Assembly (NCBI RefSeq): GCF_001975225.1
Contig: NZ_CP019445.1
Location: 4,402,001-4,466,000, forward strand
Source of the DNA: Kosakonia cowanii JCM 10956 = DSM 18146
GTDB lineage: Bacteria; Pseudomonadota; Gammaproteobacteria; Enterobacterales; Enterobacteriaceae
Reading direction: 5' to 3'
Length of the DNA: 64,000 bases
A model generated the notes under the pieces. That model saw nothing but the letters and a program-made list of their open reading frames with translations. It searched no databases and was not told the DNA's origin. Shown piece by piece: positions 1 through 8,858 of this stretch. Each line of letters starts with the position of its first letter. Within the stretch, counting starts at the first letter, position 1. The position numbers were made by a program, and so were the translations under genes.

Positions 1-26
1 TAAATCGCAGATGCCGCAAGGCAATG

Positions 27-50
27 AAAAAGGGCCGGAAACCCGGCCCT
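27..50 (-). terminator. gyrA intrinsic terminator
   Basis: An 8-bp GC-rich stem (31-38 with 43-50) has a 4-base loop. Read on the minus strand it is followed directly by a run of T (27-30 on the plus strand is AAAA). It lies about 10 bases past the gyrA stop codon, so it most likely ends the gyrA transcript. Confidence 0.85.
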
Positions 51-60
51 TTATAACGCG

Positions 61-2700
61 TTATTCGGCGTCTTCGTCGTCCGCCGCGTCGTCGTCAGTA
101 TCGACTTCCGGCGCGATGTCCTCATCGCCTTCCGCAACGCTGCCGTCGATGGAGTCAAGCTCTTCATCATCCACCGGCTCAGCGACACGCTGCAGACCCA
201 CTACGTTTTCATCTTCCGCGGTGCGGATCAGGATCACGCCCTGGGTGTTACGACCTACCACGCTGATCTCCGACACGCGCGTACGCACCAGCGTACCGGC
301 ATCGGTGATCATCATGATCTGATCGCAATCATCGACCTGGACCGCGCCGACCACGGAACCGTTACGCTCGGTTACCTTGATAGAGATAACGCCCTGCGTA
401 CCACGGGATTTGGTCGGGTACTCCGCTTCCGCAGTACGTTTACCGTAACCGTTCTGCGTCACCGTCAGGATTGCGCCTTCGCCGCGCGGCACGATCAGCG
501 AAACTACGCTGTCTTTTTCCGCCAGGCGAATACCGCGCACGCCGGTCGCGGTACGACCCATCGCACGCACAGCGCTCTCTTTAAAGCGCACCACTTTACC
601 GGCAGCGGAGAAGAGCATCACGTCGTCGCTGCCGTCGGTCAGGTTTACGCCAATCAGCTCATCGCCTTCGTTCAGATTGACGGCGATAATACCGGCAGAG
701 CGCGGACGGCTAAACTCGGTGAGCGCGGTTTTCTTCACGGTACCGCTGGCGGTCGCCATAAAGACGTTCACGCCCTCTTCATATTCACGTACCGGCAGAA
801 TGGCGGTAATACGCTCGTTCGGCTCCAGCGGCAGCAGGTTGACGATCGGACGACCGCGCGCGCCACGGCTCGCTTCCGGCAGCTGGTAGACCTTCATCCA
901 GTAGAGGCGGCCACGGCTGGAGAAGCAGAGGATCGTGTCGTGGGTGTTGGCCACCAGCAGACGGTCGATGAAGTCCTCTTCTTTAATGCGCGCGGCAGAT
1001 TTCCCTTTCCCACCGCGACGCTGCGCTTCGTAATCGGTCAGCGGCTGATACTTCACGTAGCCCTGATGCGACAGCGTTACAACAACATCTTCCTGGTTGA
1101 TCAGGTCTTCAATGTTGATATCTGCGGTGTTAGCGGTAATTTCGGTGCGGCGCTCGTCGCCAAACTGCTCGCGAACCAGCTCAAGCTCCTCGCGGATCAC
1201 TTCCATCAGGCGCTCAGCGCTACCGAGGATGTGCAGCAATTCAGCGATCTGCTCCAGCAGCTCTTTGTACTCTTCGAGCAGTTTTTCATGCTCAAGGCCG
1301 GTCAGTTTCTGCAGACGCAGATCCAGAATCGCCTGTGCCTGCTGTTCGGTCAGGTAGTATTGACCATCACGAATACCGAACTCCGGCTCCAGCCACTCAG
1401 GACGCGCGGCGTCATCACCGGCACGCTCCAGCATCGCAGAGACGTTGCCCAGAGCCCACGGCTGCGCGATCAGGCCAGCTTTCGCTTCGGCCGGCGTCGG
1501 CGCACGACGGATCAGTTCAATGATCGGGTCTATGTTCGCCAGCGCAACAGCAAGCGCTTCAAGGATGTGCGCACGGTCACGGGCTTTTCGCAGTTCGAAA
1601 ATAGTACGGCGCGTCACCACTTCACGGCGGTGGCGCACAAACGCGGCCAGGATATCTTTCAGCGGCATGATCTTCGGCTGGCCATGGTGCAGCGCAACCA
1701 TGTTGATACCGAAGGAGACCTGCAGCTGCGTCTGGGAGTAGAGGTTATTCAGCACTACTTCACCGACGGCATCGCGCTTCACTTCAATCACGATGCGCAT
1801 ACCGTCTTTATCAGACTCATCGCGCAGCGCGCTGATACCTTCAACGCGTTTCTCTTTGACCAGCTCGGCAATCTTCTCGATCAGGCGCGCTTTGTTCACC
1901 TGGTAGGGAATCTCATGCACGATGATCGTTTCGCGGCCGTTTTTCGCGTCGGTTTCCACTTCCGCGCGGGCGCGAATATAGATTTTGCCGCGACCGGTGC
2001 GGTAGGCTTCTTCAATCCCACGGCGACCATTGATGATCGCGGCGGTCGGGAAGTCCGGCCCCGGAATATGGGTCATCAGCTCTTCAATGCTGATCTCTTC
2101 ATTATCGATATAGGCCAGGCAGCCGTTGATCACTTCCGTCAGGTTGTGCGGCGGAATGTTGGTCGCCATACCGACAGCGATCCCGGAAGCGCCGTTAACC
2201 AGCAGGTTCGGGATCTTGGTTGGCATCACATCTGGGATTCGCTCAGTGCCGTCGTAGTTATCAACGTAATCAACGGTCTCTTTTTCCAGATCGGCCATCA
2301 GCTCATGGGCGATCTTCGCCAGGCGGATTTCCGTATAACGCATTGCCGCGGCGGAGTCGCCATCGATGGAACCGAAGTTCCCCTGGCCGTCGACCAGCAT
2401 ATAACGCAGCGAAAACGGCTGTGCCATACGAACAATGGTGTCATACACCGCGGAATCACCATGGGGATGGTACTTACCGATTACGTCACCAACGACACGG
2501 GCAGATTTTTTGTAGGCTTTATTCCAGTCATTGCCCAATACGTTCATGGCGTAAAGTACGCGACGGTGAACCGGTTTCAGGCCATCTCGGACATCCGGAA
2601 GCGCACGGCCAACAATGACCGACATCGCATAGTCCAGATAGGAGCTCTTCAGCTCTTCCTCGATGTTAACCGGTGTAATTTCTCTCGCAAGGTCGCTCAT
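61..2700 (-). CDS. gyrA: DNA gyrase subunit A
   Basis: This is the breakage-reunion subunit of DNA gyrase, which works as an A2B2 tetramer with GyrB to introduce negative supercoils using ATP. The 879 residues are close to the usual enterobacterial length of about 875. The N-terminal winged-helix and tower domains carry the catalytic tyrosine at 122 (AAMRYTE). The quinolone-resistance region reads [10 protein letters not shown], with Ser83 and Asp87, the wild-type susceptible states. The GyrA box QRRGGKG opens the C-terminal beta-pinwheel domain that wraps DNA. The protein ends in the acidic Asp/Glu-rich tail typical of the family. The gene diverges from ubiG as in E. coli. Identification is certain. 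Confidence 0.99.
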   Translation of the reverse strand: MSDLAREITPVNIEEELKSSYLDYAMSVIVGRALPDVRDGLKPVHRRVLYAMNVLGNDWNKAYKKSARVVGDVIGKYHPHGDSAVYDTIVRMAQPFSLRYMLVDGQGNFGSIDGDSAAAMRYTEIRLAKIAHELMADLEKETVDYVDNYDGTERIPDVMPTKIPNLLVNGASGIAVGMATNIPPHNLTEVINGCLAYIDNEEISIEELMTHIPGPDFPTAAIINGRRGIEEAYRTGRGKIYIRARAEVETDAKNGRETIIVHEIPYQVNKARLIEKIAELVKEKRVEGISALRDESDKDGMRIVIEVKRDAVGEVVLNNLYSQTQLQVSFGINMVALHHGQPKIMPLKDILAAFVRHRREVVTRRTIFELRKARDRAHILEALAVALANIDPIIELIRRAPTPAEAKAGLIAQPWALGNVSAMLERAGDDAARPEWLEPEFGIRDGQYYLTEQQAQAILDLRLQKLTGLEHEKLLEEYKELLEQIAELLHILGSAERLMEVIREELELVREQFGDERRTEITANTADINIEDLINQEDVVVTLSHQGYVKYQPLTDYEAQRRGGKGKSAARIKEEDFIDRLLVANTHDTILCFSSRGRLYWMKVYQLPEASRGARGRPIVNLLPLEPNERITAILPVREYEEGVNVFMATASGTVKKTALTEFSRPRSAGIIAVNLNEGDELIGVNLTDGSDDVMLFSAAGKVVRFKESAVRAMGRTATGVRGIRLAEKDSVVSLIVPRGEGAILTVTQNGYGKRTAEAEYPTKSRGTQGVISIKVTERNGSVVGAVQVDDCDQIMMITDAGTLVRTRVSEISVVGRNTQGVILIRTAEDENVVGLQRVAEPVDDEELDSIDGSVAEGDEDIAPEVDTDDDAADDEDAE

Positions 2701-2744
2701 CTAACCGCTATCCCTCTACTGTATCCCGGATTCAAAGGTCGCAA

Positions 2745-2775
2745 ATTATAACACAACCGGTTTGATACAGGTAAA
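2745..2775 (-). promoter_or_regulatory. gyrA promoter (probable)
   Basis: On the minus strand a perfect TATAAT lies at 2750-2745, about 45 bases before the gyrA start. The -35 is poor: TTTACC or TTACCT at 18-19 bp spacing. A strong -10 with a weak -35 fits the known supercoiling-sensitive gyrA promoter, but the transcription start is inferred. Confidence 0.6.
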
Positions 2776-2850
2776 CCTATAACACCCCGGCAAAGGTTTA
2801 TTCATGCCGTTGGCCTGATATACTCACAGGTCTTATTGAGAGAGGAGTAA

Positions 2851-2862
2851 ATGCGCCCATGA
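2851..2862 (+). other. Three-codon leader ORF overlapping the ubiG start
   Basis: ATG CGC CCA TGA occupies 2851-2862. Its stop codon overlaps the ubiG ATG (2859-2861). The only good Shine-Dalgarno sequence, AGAGGAG at 2841-2847, is spaced ideally (3 bases) for this mini-ORF and more loosely (11 bases) for ubiG. Whether it is translated is unknown; it may simply be a chance ATG. Confidence 0.35.
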
Positions 2863-3587
2863 ATGCCGAAAAACCGTCGGTTACTCAGAACGTTGATCAT
2901 GCAGAAATCGCCAAGTTTGAAGCCGTCGCTTCACGCTGGTGGGACACAGAAGGCGAATTTAAACCTTTACACCGTATTAACCCGCTGCGCCTCGGCTATA
3001 TCGCCGAACATGCTGGCGGCCTGTTTGGCAAACGCGTGCTGGATGTCGGCTGCGGCGGCGGTATTCTCGCCGAGAGCATGGCCAAAGAGGGTGCGCAGGT
3101 GACCGGGCTGGATATGGGCGCGGAGCCGTTGCAGGTTGCGCGTCTGCACGCGCTGGAGTCGGGCGTGCAGGTCGACTACGTGCAGGAGACGGTCGAAGAG
3201 CATGCCGAAAAACAGGCGCAGGGCTACGACGTTGTCACCTGTATGGAGATGCTGGAGCACGTGCCGGACCCGCAATCGGTGGTCAGAGCCTGCGCAAAGC
3301 TTGTGAAACCCGGCGGTCACGTCTTCTTCTCAACCATCAACCGTAACGGGAAAGCGTGGCTGATGGCGGTGGTTGGCGCAGAGTATGTGCTGCGCATGGT
3401 GCCGAAAGGCACCCACGACGCGAAGAAGTTTATCAAACCTGCCGAACTGTTAACCTGGATCGACGATACGGTGTTACAGGAGCGTCACATCACCGGGTTA
3501 CACTTTAACCCGCTGCTGAATAAGTTCACCCTCGGACCGGGCGTTGATGTTAACTATATGTTGCATACAACGGCGAAAAATCGCTAA
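2859..3587 (+). CDS. ubiG: Ubiquinone biosynthesis O-methyltransferase
   Basis: UbiG is the SAM-dependent methyltransferase that performs both O-methylation steps of ubiquinone synthesis on the membrane-associated polyprenyl intermediates. The protein has 242 residues, the normal length. SAM motif I is [10 protein letters not shown] near residue 60, followed by an acidic residue in GLDMG and the post-motif [11 protein letters not shown]. The start is the ATG giving MNAEK, as in E. coli. The gene diverges from gyrA, with a plausible -10 TATACT at 2819-2824. A stem-loop follows the stop codon. Confidence 0.98.
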   Translation: MNAEKPSVTQNVDHAEIAKFEAVASRWWDTEGEFKPLHRINPLRLGYIAEHAGGLFGKRVLDVGCGGGILAESMAKEGAQVTGLDMGAEPLQVARLHALESGVQVDYVQETVEEHAEKQAQGYDVVTCMEMLEHVPDPQSVVRACAKLVKPGGHVFFSTINRNGKAWLMAVVGAEYVLRMVPKGTHDAKKFIKPAELLTWIDDTVLQERHITGLHFNPLLNKFTLGPGVDVNYMLHTTAKNR

Positions 3588-3606
3588 CGTCATGCGTTAA
3601 TGTTAT

Positions 3607-3639
3607 GAAGATTGCGCAGCCGCAAATCGCGCAATCTTC
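3607..3639 (+). terminator. ubiG 3' stem-loop
   Basis: An 11-bp perfect inverted repeat (3607-3617 with 3629-3639, GAAGATTGCGC) starts 19 bases after ubiG. No T-run follows, so it may be an mRNA-stabilising or Rho-linked 3' structure rather than a strict intrinsic terminator. Confidence 0.5.
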
Positions 3640-3808
3640 CCTGCCGTCGAAGAAATCAGCACTCGATCAAAATTTCATTTTTTTTTTCAGATTATTGACA
3701 ACCTCTGCAAGCCTTATGCGACGAGGACTTAGCGTTTATTACGCTTTCGCAACCTCAAGTTAACGTCAAAATCAACTCTTGTACTCAAAAGAATCCTTAC
3801 TAGAATAC

Positions 3809-3854
3809 TCACCATATAGCGTTTCTCTTATCGCAAACCCCCTATATATAGTAT
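3809..3854 (+). promoter_or_regulatory. Paired NrdR boxes upstream of nrdA
   Basis: Two 16-base boxes resemble the NrdR consensus (C and G nine bases apart around an AT core): 3809-3824 with core CCATATAGCG and 3839-3854 with core CTATATATAG. Their equivalent positions are 30 bp apart, close to three helical turns, the spacing expected for cooperative binding of NrdR, the nucleotide-sensing repressor of ribonucleotide reductase genes. The boxes lie in the 343-bp ubiG-nrdA gap, which otherwise holds the ubiG stem-loop, the DnaA boxes and the nrdA promoter. Confidence 0.7.
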
Positions 3855-3893
3855 TTATCCACAGAGTTAGTCACAGTGCTGATTTGTGGATAA
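3855..3893 (+). promoter_or_regulatory. Two convergent consensus DnaA boxes at nrdA
   Basis: TTATCCACA at 3855-3863 and its exact reverse complement TGTGGATAA at 3885-3893 are both perfect 9-mer DnaA boxes. They face each other 21 bp apart, just downstream of the second NrdR box and 37 bp before the nrdA ATG. DnaA is known to act at the E. coli nrdAB promoter, so this is probably the cell-cycle or replication-linked control element. Confidence 0.85.
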
Positions 3894-3930
3894 TACGGGG
3901 GATACTTTTATTTCACGGACAGGTAAGCAA

Positions 3931-6216
3931 ATGAATCAGAGTCTGCTGGTGACAAAGCGTGATGGTGGCACTGAGCGCATCAATCTCGACAAAATTCATC
4001 GAGTACTGGATTGGGCCGCAGAAGGGTTGAGCAACGTTTCCATCTCTCAGGTGGAGCTGCGTTCACATATTCAGTTTTACGACGGTATCAAAACCTCCGA
4101 TATCCACGAGACCATTATTAAAGCCGCTGCGGATCTTATCTCCCGCGATGCGCCGGATTATCAGTACCTTGCCGCGCGCCTGGCGATTTTCCACCTGCGT
4201 AAAAAAGCTTACGGCCAGTTTGAACCGCCTGCGCTGTTCGACCACGTGAAGAACATGGTTGCGCTGGGTAAATACGATCATCATCTGCTGGAAGACTACA
4301 GCGAAGAAGAGTTCCAGCAGATGGACGGCTTTATTGATCACTGGCGTGATATGAACTTCTCCTACGCGGCCGTTAAGCAGCTGGAAGGGAAGTACCTGGT
4401 GCAGAACCGCGTCACCGGTGCAATCTACGAGAGCGCGCAGTTCCTCTACATTCTGGTTGCTGCCTGCCTCTTCTCTAACTACCCGCGCGAAACCCGTCTG
4501 GACTACGTGAAGCGTTTCTATGACGCGGTCTCGACCTTCAAAATTTCGCTGCCGACGCCGATCATGTCCGGCGTGCGTACGCCGACGCGCCAGTTCAGCT
4601 CCTGCGTACTGATCGAGTGCGGCGACAGCCTGGACTCCATCAACGCCACCTCCAGTGCGATTGTGAAGTACGTTTCCCAGCGCGCCGGTATCGGCATCAA
4701 CGCCGGTCGCATCCGTGCGCTGGGCAGCCCGATCCGCGGCGGTGAAGCGTTCCACACCGGCTGTGTGCCGTTCTACAAACACTTCCAGACCGCAGTGAAA
4801 TCCTGCTCGCAGGGCGGCGTTCGCGGCGGCGCGGCAACCCTCTTCTACCCGATGTGGCATCTGGAAGTGGAAAGCCTGCTGGTGCTGAAAAACAACCGCG
4901 GCGTCGAAGGCAACCGCGTGCGTCATATGGACTACGGTGTACAGATCAACAAACTGATGTATACCCGTCTGCTGAAAGGTGAAGATATTACCCTGTTCAG
5001 CCCGTCCGACGTGCCTGGCCTCTATGACGCCTTCTTCGCCGATCAGGATGAGTTCGAGCGTCTGTACACGCAGTACGAAAAAGATGACTCCATCCGCAAA
5101 CAGCGTATTAAAGCGGTCGAGCTCTTCTCGCTGATGATGCAGGAACGCGCCTCGACCGGCCGTATCTACATCCAGAACGTCGACCACTGCAACACCCACA
5201 GCCCGTTCGATCCGGCTGTTGCGCCGGTGCGTCAGTCCAACCTGTGCCTTGAGATCGCTCTGCCGACCAAGCCGCTGGAAGACGTTAACGATGAAAATGG
5301 CGAGATCGCGCTCTGCACGCTCTCTGCCTTTAACCTTGGTGCGATTAAGAATCTCGACGAGCTGGAAGAGCTGGCTACGCTTGCGGTGCGCGCCCTTGAC
5401 GCCCTGCTTGATTACCAGGACTACCCGATCCCGGCCGCAAAACGTGGCGCGATGGGTCGTCGTACCCTCGGTATCGGCGTGATCAACTTCGCGTACTGGC
5501 TGGCGAAAAACGGCAAGCGCTACTCCGACGGCAGCGCCAACAACCTGACGCATCAGACCTTCGAAGCAATTCAGTACTGGCTGCTGAAAGCCTCCAACGA
5601 GCTGGCGAAAGAGCAAGGCGCCTGTCCGTGGTTCAACGAAACCACCTACGCCAAAGGCATTCTGCCGATCGATACCTATAAAAAGGATCTCGATGGCATT
5701 ACCAGCGAGCCGCTGCACTACAACTGGGAAGCGCTGCGTGACGATATCACCACGCACGGCCTGCGTAACTCGACGCTCTCTGCCCTGATGCCGTCTGAAA
5801 CCTCGTCGCAGATCTCCAACGCCACCAACGGCATTGAGCCGCCGCGCGGCCACGTGAGCATCAAAGCGTCGAAAGATGGCATCCTGCGCCAGGTGGTGCC
5901 GGATTATGAAGAGCTGAAAGATGCCTACGAGCTGCTGTGGGAAATGCCGAACAACGACGGCTACCTGCAACTGGTCGGCATTATGCAGAAGTTTATCGAC
6001 CAGTCGATTTCAGCAAACACCAACTACGATCCGACCCGCTTCCCGTCGGGCAAGGTGCCGATGCAGCAGTTGCTGAAAGACCTGCTGACCGCCTACAAAT
6101 TTGGTGTGAAGACGCTCTACTATCAAAACACCCGCGACGGCGCGGAAGATGCGCAGGATGACCTGGTCCCTTCTATCCAGGACGATGGCTGCGAAAGCGG
6201 CGCATGTAAGATCTAA
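3931..6216 (+). CDS. nrdA: Class Ia ribonucleotide reductase alpha subunit
   Basis: NrdA reduces ribonucleoside diphosphates to deoxyribonucleotides, paired with the radical-generating NrdB. The predicted 761 residues match the E. coli protein. An N-terminal ATP-cone domain (about 1-95) starts LLVTKRDGGTERINLDKIHRVL. Active-site cysteines appear in FSSCVLIECGDS, SNLCLEIALP and the C-terminal DDGCESGACKI tail. The start at 3931 is chosen over an upstream in-frame GTG at 3886 because it gives the conserved MNQSLLVTKRDG and has AGGTAAG 4-10 bases upstream; 3886 falls inside a DnaA box. nrdB and yfaE follow. Confidence 0.99.
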   Translation: MNQSLLVTKRDGGTERINLDKIHRVLDWAAEGLSNVSISQVELRSHIQFYDGIKTSDIHETIIKAAADLISRDAPDYQYLAARLAIFHLRKKAYGQFEPPALFDHVKNMVALGKYDHHLLEDYSEEEFQQMDGFIDHWRDMNFSYAAVKQLEGKYLVQNRVTGAIYESAQFLYILVAACLFSNYPRETRLDYVKRFYDAVSTFKISLPTPIMSGVRTPTRQFSSCVLIECGDSLDSINATSSAIVKYVSQRAGIGINAGRIRALGSPIRGGEAFHTGCVPFYKHFQTAVKSCSQGGVRGGAATLFYPMWHLEVESLLVLKNNRGVEGNRVRHMDYGVQINKLMYTRLLKGEDITLFSPSDVPGLYDAFFADQDEFERLYTQYEKDDSIRKQRIKAVELFSLMMQERASTGRIYIQNVDHCNTHSPFDPAVAPVRQSNLCLEIALPTKPLEDVNDENGEIALCTLSAFNLGAIKNLDELEELATLAVRALDALLDYQDYPIPAAKRGAMGRRTLGIGVINFAYWLAKNGKRYSDGSANNLTHQTFEAIQYWLLKASNELAKEQGACPWFNETTYAKGILPIDTYKKDLDGITSEPLHYNWEALRDDITTHGLRNSTLSALMPSETSSQISNATNGIEPPRGHVSIKASKDGILRQVVPDYEELKDAYELLWEMPNNDGYLQLVGIMQKFIDQSISANTNYDPTRFPSGKVPMQQLLKDLLTAYKFGVKTLYYQNTRDGAEDAQDDLVPSIQDDGCESGACKI

Positions 6217-6221
6217 CTAAG

Positions 6222-6246
6222 GGGCGGGGAAACCCGCCCTTTTTTT
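6222..6246 (+). terminator. Terminator-like hairpin between nrdA and nrdB
   Basis: A 7-bp all-GC stem (GGGCGGG 6222-6228, CCCGCCC 6233-6239) is followed by seven T residues (6240-6246). It starts 5 bases after the nrdA stop and ends 21 bases before the nrdB start. It has full intrinsic-terminator form, yet nrdB has no obvious separate promoter space. Partial termination or 3'-end protection of nrdA mRNA is the likely role. Confidence 0.8.
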
Positions 6247-6267
6247 CGCAAGACAGGACTCACATTC

Positions 6268-7398
6268 ATGGCATACACCACCTTTTCTCAGAAGAAAAAC
6301 GATCAGCTGCTCGAGCCGATGTTCTTTGGCCAGCCGGTGAACGTGGCGCGCTACGACCAGCAAAAATATGACATCTTCGAAAAGCTGATCGAAAAGCAAC
6401 TCTCCTTCTTCTGGCGTCCGGAAGAAGTTGATGTTTCCCGCGATCGCATCGACTTCCAGGCACTGCCGGAACATGAAAAGCATATCTTTATCAGCAACCT
6501 GAAGTACCAGACGCTGCTGGACTCGATTCAGGGTCGTAGCCCGAACGTTGCGTTGCTGCCGCTGATCTCCATTCCGGAGCTGGAAACCTGGGTTGAAACC
6601 TGGGCGTTTTCAGAAACCATTCACTCGCGCTCCTACACCCATATCATCCGCAATATCGTTAACGATCCGGCGGTGGTATTTGACGATATCGTCACCAATG
6701 AGCAGATCCTCAAGCGCGCGGAAGGGATCTCCTCCTTCTATGACGAGCTGATTGAGATGACCAACTACTGGCATCTGCTGGGCGAAGGCACCCATAGCGT
6801 GAACGGCAAAACCGTCACCATCAGCCTGCGCGAACTGAAGAAGAAGCTCTATCTCTGCCTGATGAGCGTGAACGCGCTGGAAGCGATTCGCTTCTATGTC
6901 AGCTTCGCCTGCTCCTTCGCTTTCGCCGAGCGCGAACTGATGGAAGGCAACGCTAAAATCATCCGCCTGATTGCCCGCGATGAAGCCCTGCACCTGACCG
7001 GCACCCAGCATATGCTGAACCTGCTGCGCTCCGGGGTTGACGATCCGGAGATGGCGGAGATTGCCGAAGAGTGCAAAAAAGAGTGCTACGACCTGTTTGT
7101 GCAGGCGGCGCAGCAGGAGAAAGAGTGGGCGGAGTATCTCTTCTCCGGCGGCTCAATGATTGGTCTGAACAAAGATATCCTCTGCCAGTATGTTGAGTAC
7201 ATCACCAACATCCGTATGCAGGCGGTGGGTCTTGATCTGCCATTCCAGACCCGCTCCAACCCGATTCCGTGGATCAACACCTGGCTGGTGTCCGATAACG
7301 TGCAGGTGGCGCCGCAGGAAGTGGAAGTGAGTTCCTACCTCGTCGGGCAGATCGACTCACAGGTCGATACCGACGATCTGAGCAACTTCCAGCTGTGA
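6268..7398 (+). CDS. nrdB: Class Ia ribonucleotide reductase beta subunit
   Basis: NrdB carries the diiron-tyrosyl radical cofactor that starts catalysis in NrdA. It has 376 residues, the normal size. Iron ligands and the radical tyrosine are visible in DSIQGR (Asp85), [10 protein letters not shown] (Glu116, His119, Tyr123), the glutamate of FAERELMEG and EALH near the second ligand set. The C-terminal peptide DDLSNFQL is the known NrdA-docking tail. The stop codon overlaps the yfaE start (TGATG), so the two are probably translationally coupled. Confidence 0.99.
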   Translation: MAYTTFSQKKNDQLLEPMFFGQPVNVARYDQQKYDIFEKLIEKQLSFFWRPEEVDVSRDRIDFQALPEHEKHIFISNLKYQTLLDSIQGRSPNVALLPLISIPELETWVETWAFSETIHSRSYTHIIRNIVNDPAVVFDDIVTNEQILKRAEGISSFYDELIEMTNYWHLLGEGTHSVNGKTVTISLRELKKKLYLCLMSVNALEAIRFYVSFACSFAFAERELMEGNAKIIRLIARDEALHLTGTQHMLNLLRSGVDDPEMAEIAEECKKECYDLFVQAAQQEKEWAEYLFSGGSMIGLNKDILCQYVEYITNIRMQAVGLDLPFQTRSNPIPWINTWLVSDNVQVAPQEVEVSSYLVGQIDSQVDTDDLSNFQL

Positions 7399-7652
7399 TG
7401 AGCCGGGTTACGCTCCGCCTTTCCGGCACGCAGGTGCATTGCCAGGAAGAGCACCCTTCCCTGCTGGTGGCGCTGGAGTCCCAGCAGGTGGAAGTTGAAT
7501 ACCAGTGCCGTGAAGGCTACTGCGGCTCCTGCCGCTGTCGGCTGGTAGCAGGCCAGGTGGACTGGATTAGCGAGCCGCTGGCCTTTATCAACGAAGGGGA
7601 AATTTTGCCCTGCTGCTGCCGGGCGAAAGGCGATATCGAGATCGAGATGTAA
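7398..7652 (+). CDS. yfaE: 2Fe-2S ferredoxin, NrdB diferric cofactor maintenance protein
   Basis: YfaE is a small plant-type ferredoxin thought to supply electrons that maintain or regenerate the diferric-tyrosyl cofactor of NrdB. The 84 residues contain the ferredoxin cysteine spacing C37-x4-C42-x2-C45 in CREGYCGSC, with the fourth ligand in the CCC cluster at 72-74. The ATG at 7398 overlapping the nrdB TGA is preferred over the GTG one codon upstream. It closes the nrdA-nrdB-yfaE unit. Confidence 0.95.
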   Translation: MSRVTLRLSGTQVHCQEEHPSLLVALESQQVEVEYQCREGYCGSCRCRLVAGQVDWISEPLAFINEGEILPCCCRAKGDIEIEM

Positions 7653-7658
7653 AAAAAT

Positions 7659-7758
7659 GCCGGGTGGCACTGCGTTTACCCGGCCTACAGTTTCTGCACA
7701 CTCATCCTTCCCAGGCCTGATATCCTTTGTAGGCCTGATAAGCGAAGCGCCATCAGGC
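7659..7758. repeat. Inverted pair of REP sequences (BIME) between yfaE and glpQ
   Basis: A REP unit in plus orientation, 7659-7688 (GCCGGGTGG...CCGGCCTAC), faces one in minus orientation, 7729-7758 (GTAGGCCTGATAA...CATCAGGC). They lie between the convergent yfaE and glpQ genes. A further partial copy of the REP core (CTTCGCTTATCGGG, 7761-7774) follows and makes a 10-bp inverted repeat with 7738-7747. Such elements commonly stabilise 3' ends and can bind gyrase or IHF. Confidence 0.85.
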
Positions 7759-7782
7759 AACTTCGCTTATCGGGTTCCACTC

Positions 7783-8847
7783 TTATTTACGCTTTAAAAA
7801 CTGCACCGCTTTATCGGGGAAATCGGTAAACAACCCGTCGACCCCGGCCTGGTGGTACAACACTTCATAAAGCTGATTCACATCGGTGGCATACGGCGGC
7901 AGCTGATCGGCGCGCACCGTAAACGGGTGCACCTGCAAATGGCTGGCATGCGCCTCTTTCACCATTGCGGTTAGCTGCACGTGGCCCGGCTTCGAACCAT
8001 CCGCCACCAGCATATGGTAATCGGGGCCGATACCATCTGCGTACTGCGCAATCTGCTTCATCGCGCCGGGTTTCAGCATCCAGTCATAATCGTAATTGAC
8101 CCATTTGCCGTCCGGCTGCTTCTGCTGGGTTTCATTCCATTTGGTATAAGCAATCAGCTGCACCAGATTGAGATCCATCCCCATCTTCGGCTCAAGCTCA
8201 TTTTTGATGCGCTTAAGTTCATCAGCGTCGAAACATTGCAAATAGACCTTATCCTTCTTGCTGCTGTAACCATACTTCTTCAGCACCTCAAGGGTCGCCT
8301 TCGCAATATCCTTCCCTTCCTGATGGTGGAACCACGGGGCTTTGATCTCCGGGTAGATCCCGATATCTTTGCCGGTCGAGTGGTTCAGCCCCTGCACAAA
8401 CTCAATCTCCTCTTCAAAGGTATGAATACGGAAATCGGATTTGCCCATCGGGAAACGGCCCGGGAAAACCTGCTCTTTCTTGCTGTTCTTTAACTCAAAC
8501 CCTTCGGTGAATTTCAGCGAGCGGATCTCATCCAGCGTGAAATCGATGGCGTAATAGCGGCCATCTTTGCGGGCGCGGTCGGGAAAACGCTCAGCAACAT
8601 CGGTGACGCGATCGAGATAGTGGTCATGCAGCACCACCAGACGATCATCTTTGGTCATCACCAGATCCTGCTCCAGATAATCCGCGCCCTGGGCATAGGC
8701 CATCGCTTTGGCGGGCAGCGTATGCTCCGGCAGATAACCGCTGGCGCCACGATGGGCGATCACCAGCTTCTCCGCGGCCAGCGCCTGGCCTGCCATCAGG
8801 CCCGCCAGCAGCAGGCCTGCCGTAATGCGGCTAAAGGACAATTTCAT
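7783..8847 (-). CDS. glpQ: Periplasmic glycerophosphodiester phosphodiesterase
   Basis: GlpQ hydrolyses glycerophosphodiesters from phospholipid turnover to glycerol-3-phosphate and an alcohol in the periplasm, feeding the GlpT transporter. The 354-residue protein has a clear Sec signal peptide with cleavage expected after AGQALA, near residue 25. The GDPD motif follows as HRGASGYLPEHT (His32, Arg33, Glu41), with metal- and substrate-binding DHYLDRVTD downstream. It follows glpT by only 11 bp and is co-transcribed with it. Confidence 0.98.
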   Translation of the reverse strand: MKLSFSRITAGLLLAGLMAGQALAAEKLVIAHRGASGYLPEHTLPAKAMAYAQGADYLEQDLVMTKDDRLVVLHDHYLDRVTDVAERFPDRARKDGRYYAIDFTLDEIRSLKFTEGFELKNSKKEQVFPGRFPMGKSDFRIHTFEEEIEFVQGLNHSTGKDIGIYPEIKAPWFHHQEGKDIAKATLEVLKKYGYSSKKDKVYLQCFDADELKRIKNELEPKMGMDLNLVQLIAYTKWNETQQKQPDGKWVNYDYDWMLKPGAMKQIAQYADGIGPDYHMLVADGSKPGHVQLTAMVKEAHASHLQVHPFTVRADQLPPYATDVNQLYEVLYHQAGVDGLFTDFPDKAVQFLKRK

Positions 8848-8858
8848 AACATCTCCTG

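Noticed and set aside
940..2751. 603-codon open frame on the plus strand opposite gyrA
   Set aside because: It mirrors the gyrA codons in antisense, has the His/Arg/Gln-rich composition of such shadows, has no ribosome-binding site and no recognisable domain.
3886..3930. Upstream GTG start for nrdA
   Set aside because: It would add 15 unconserved residues, lies in a DnaA box and lacks a ribosome-binding site.
4063..5970. 635-codon open frame on the minus strand opposite nrdA
   Set aside because: Antisense shadow produced by G/C-rich third positions in nrdA; the nrdA frame is fully conserved.
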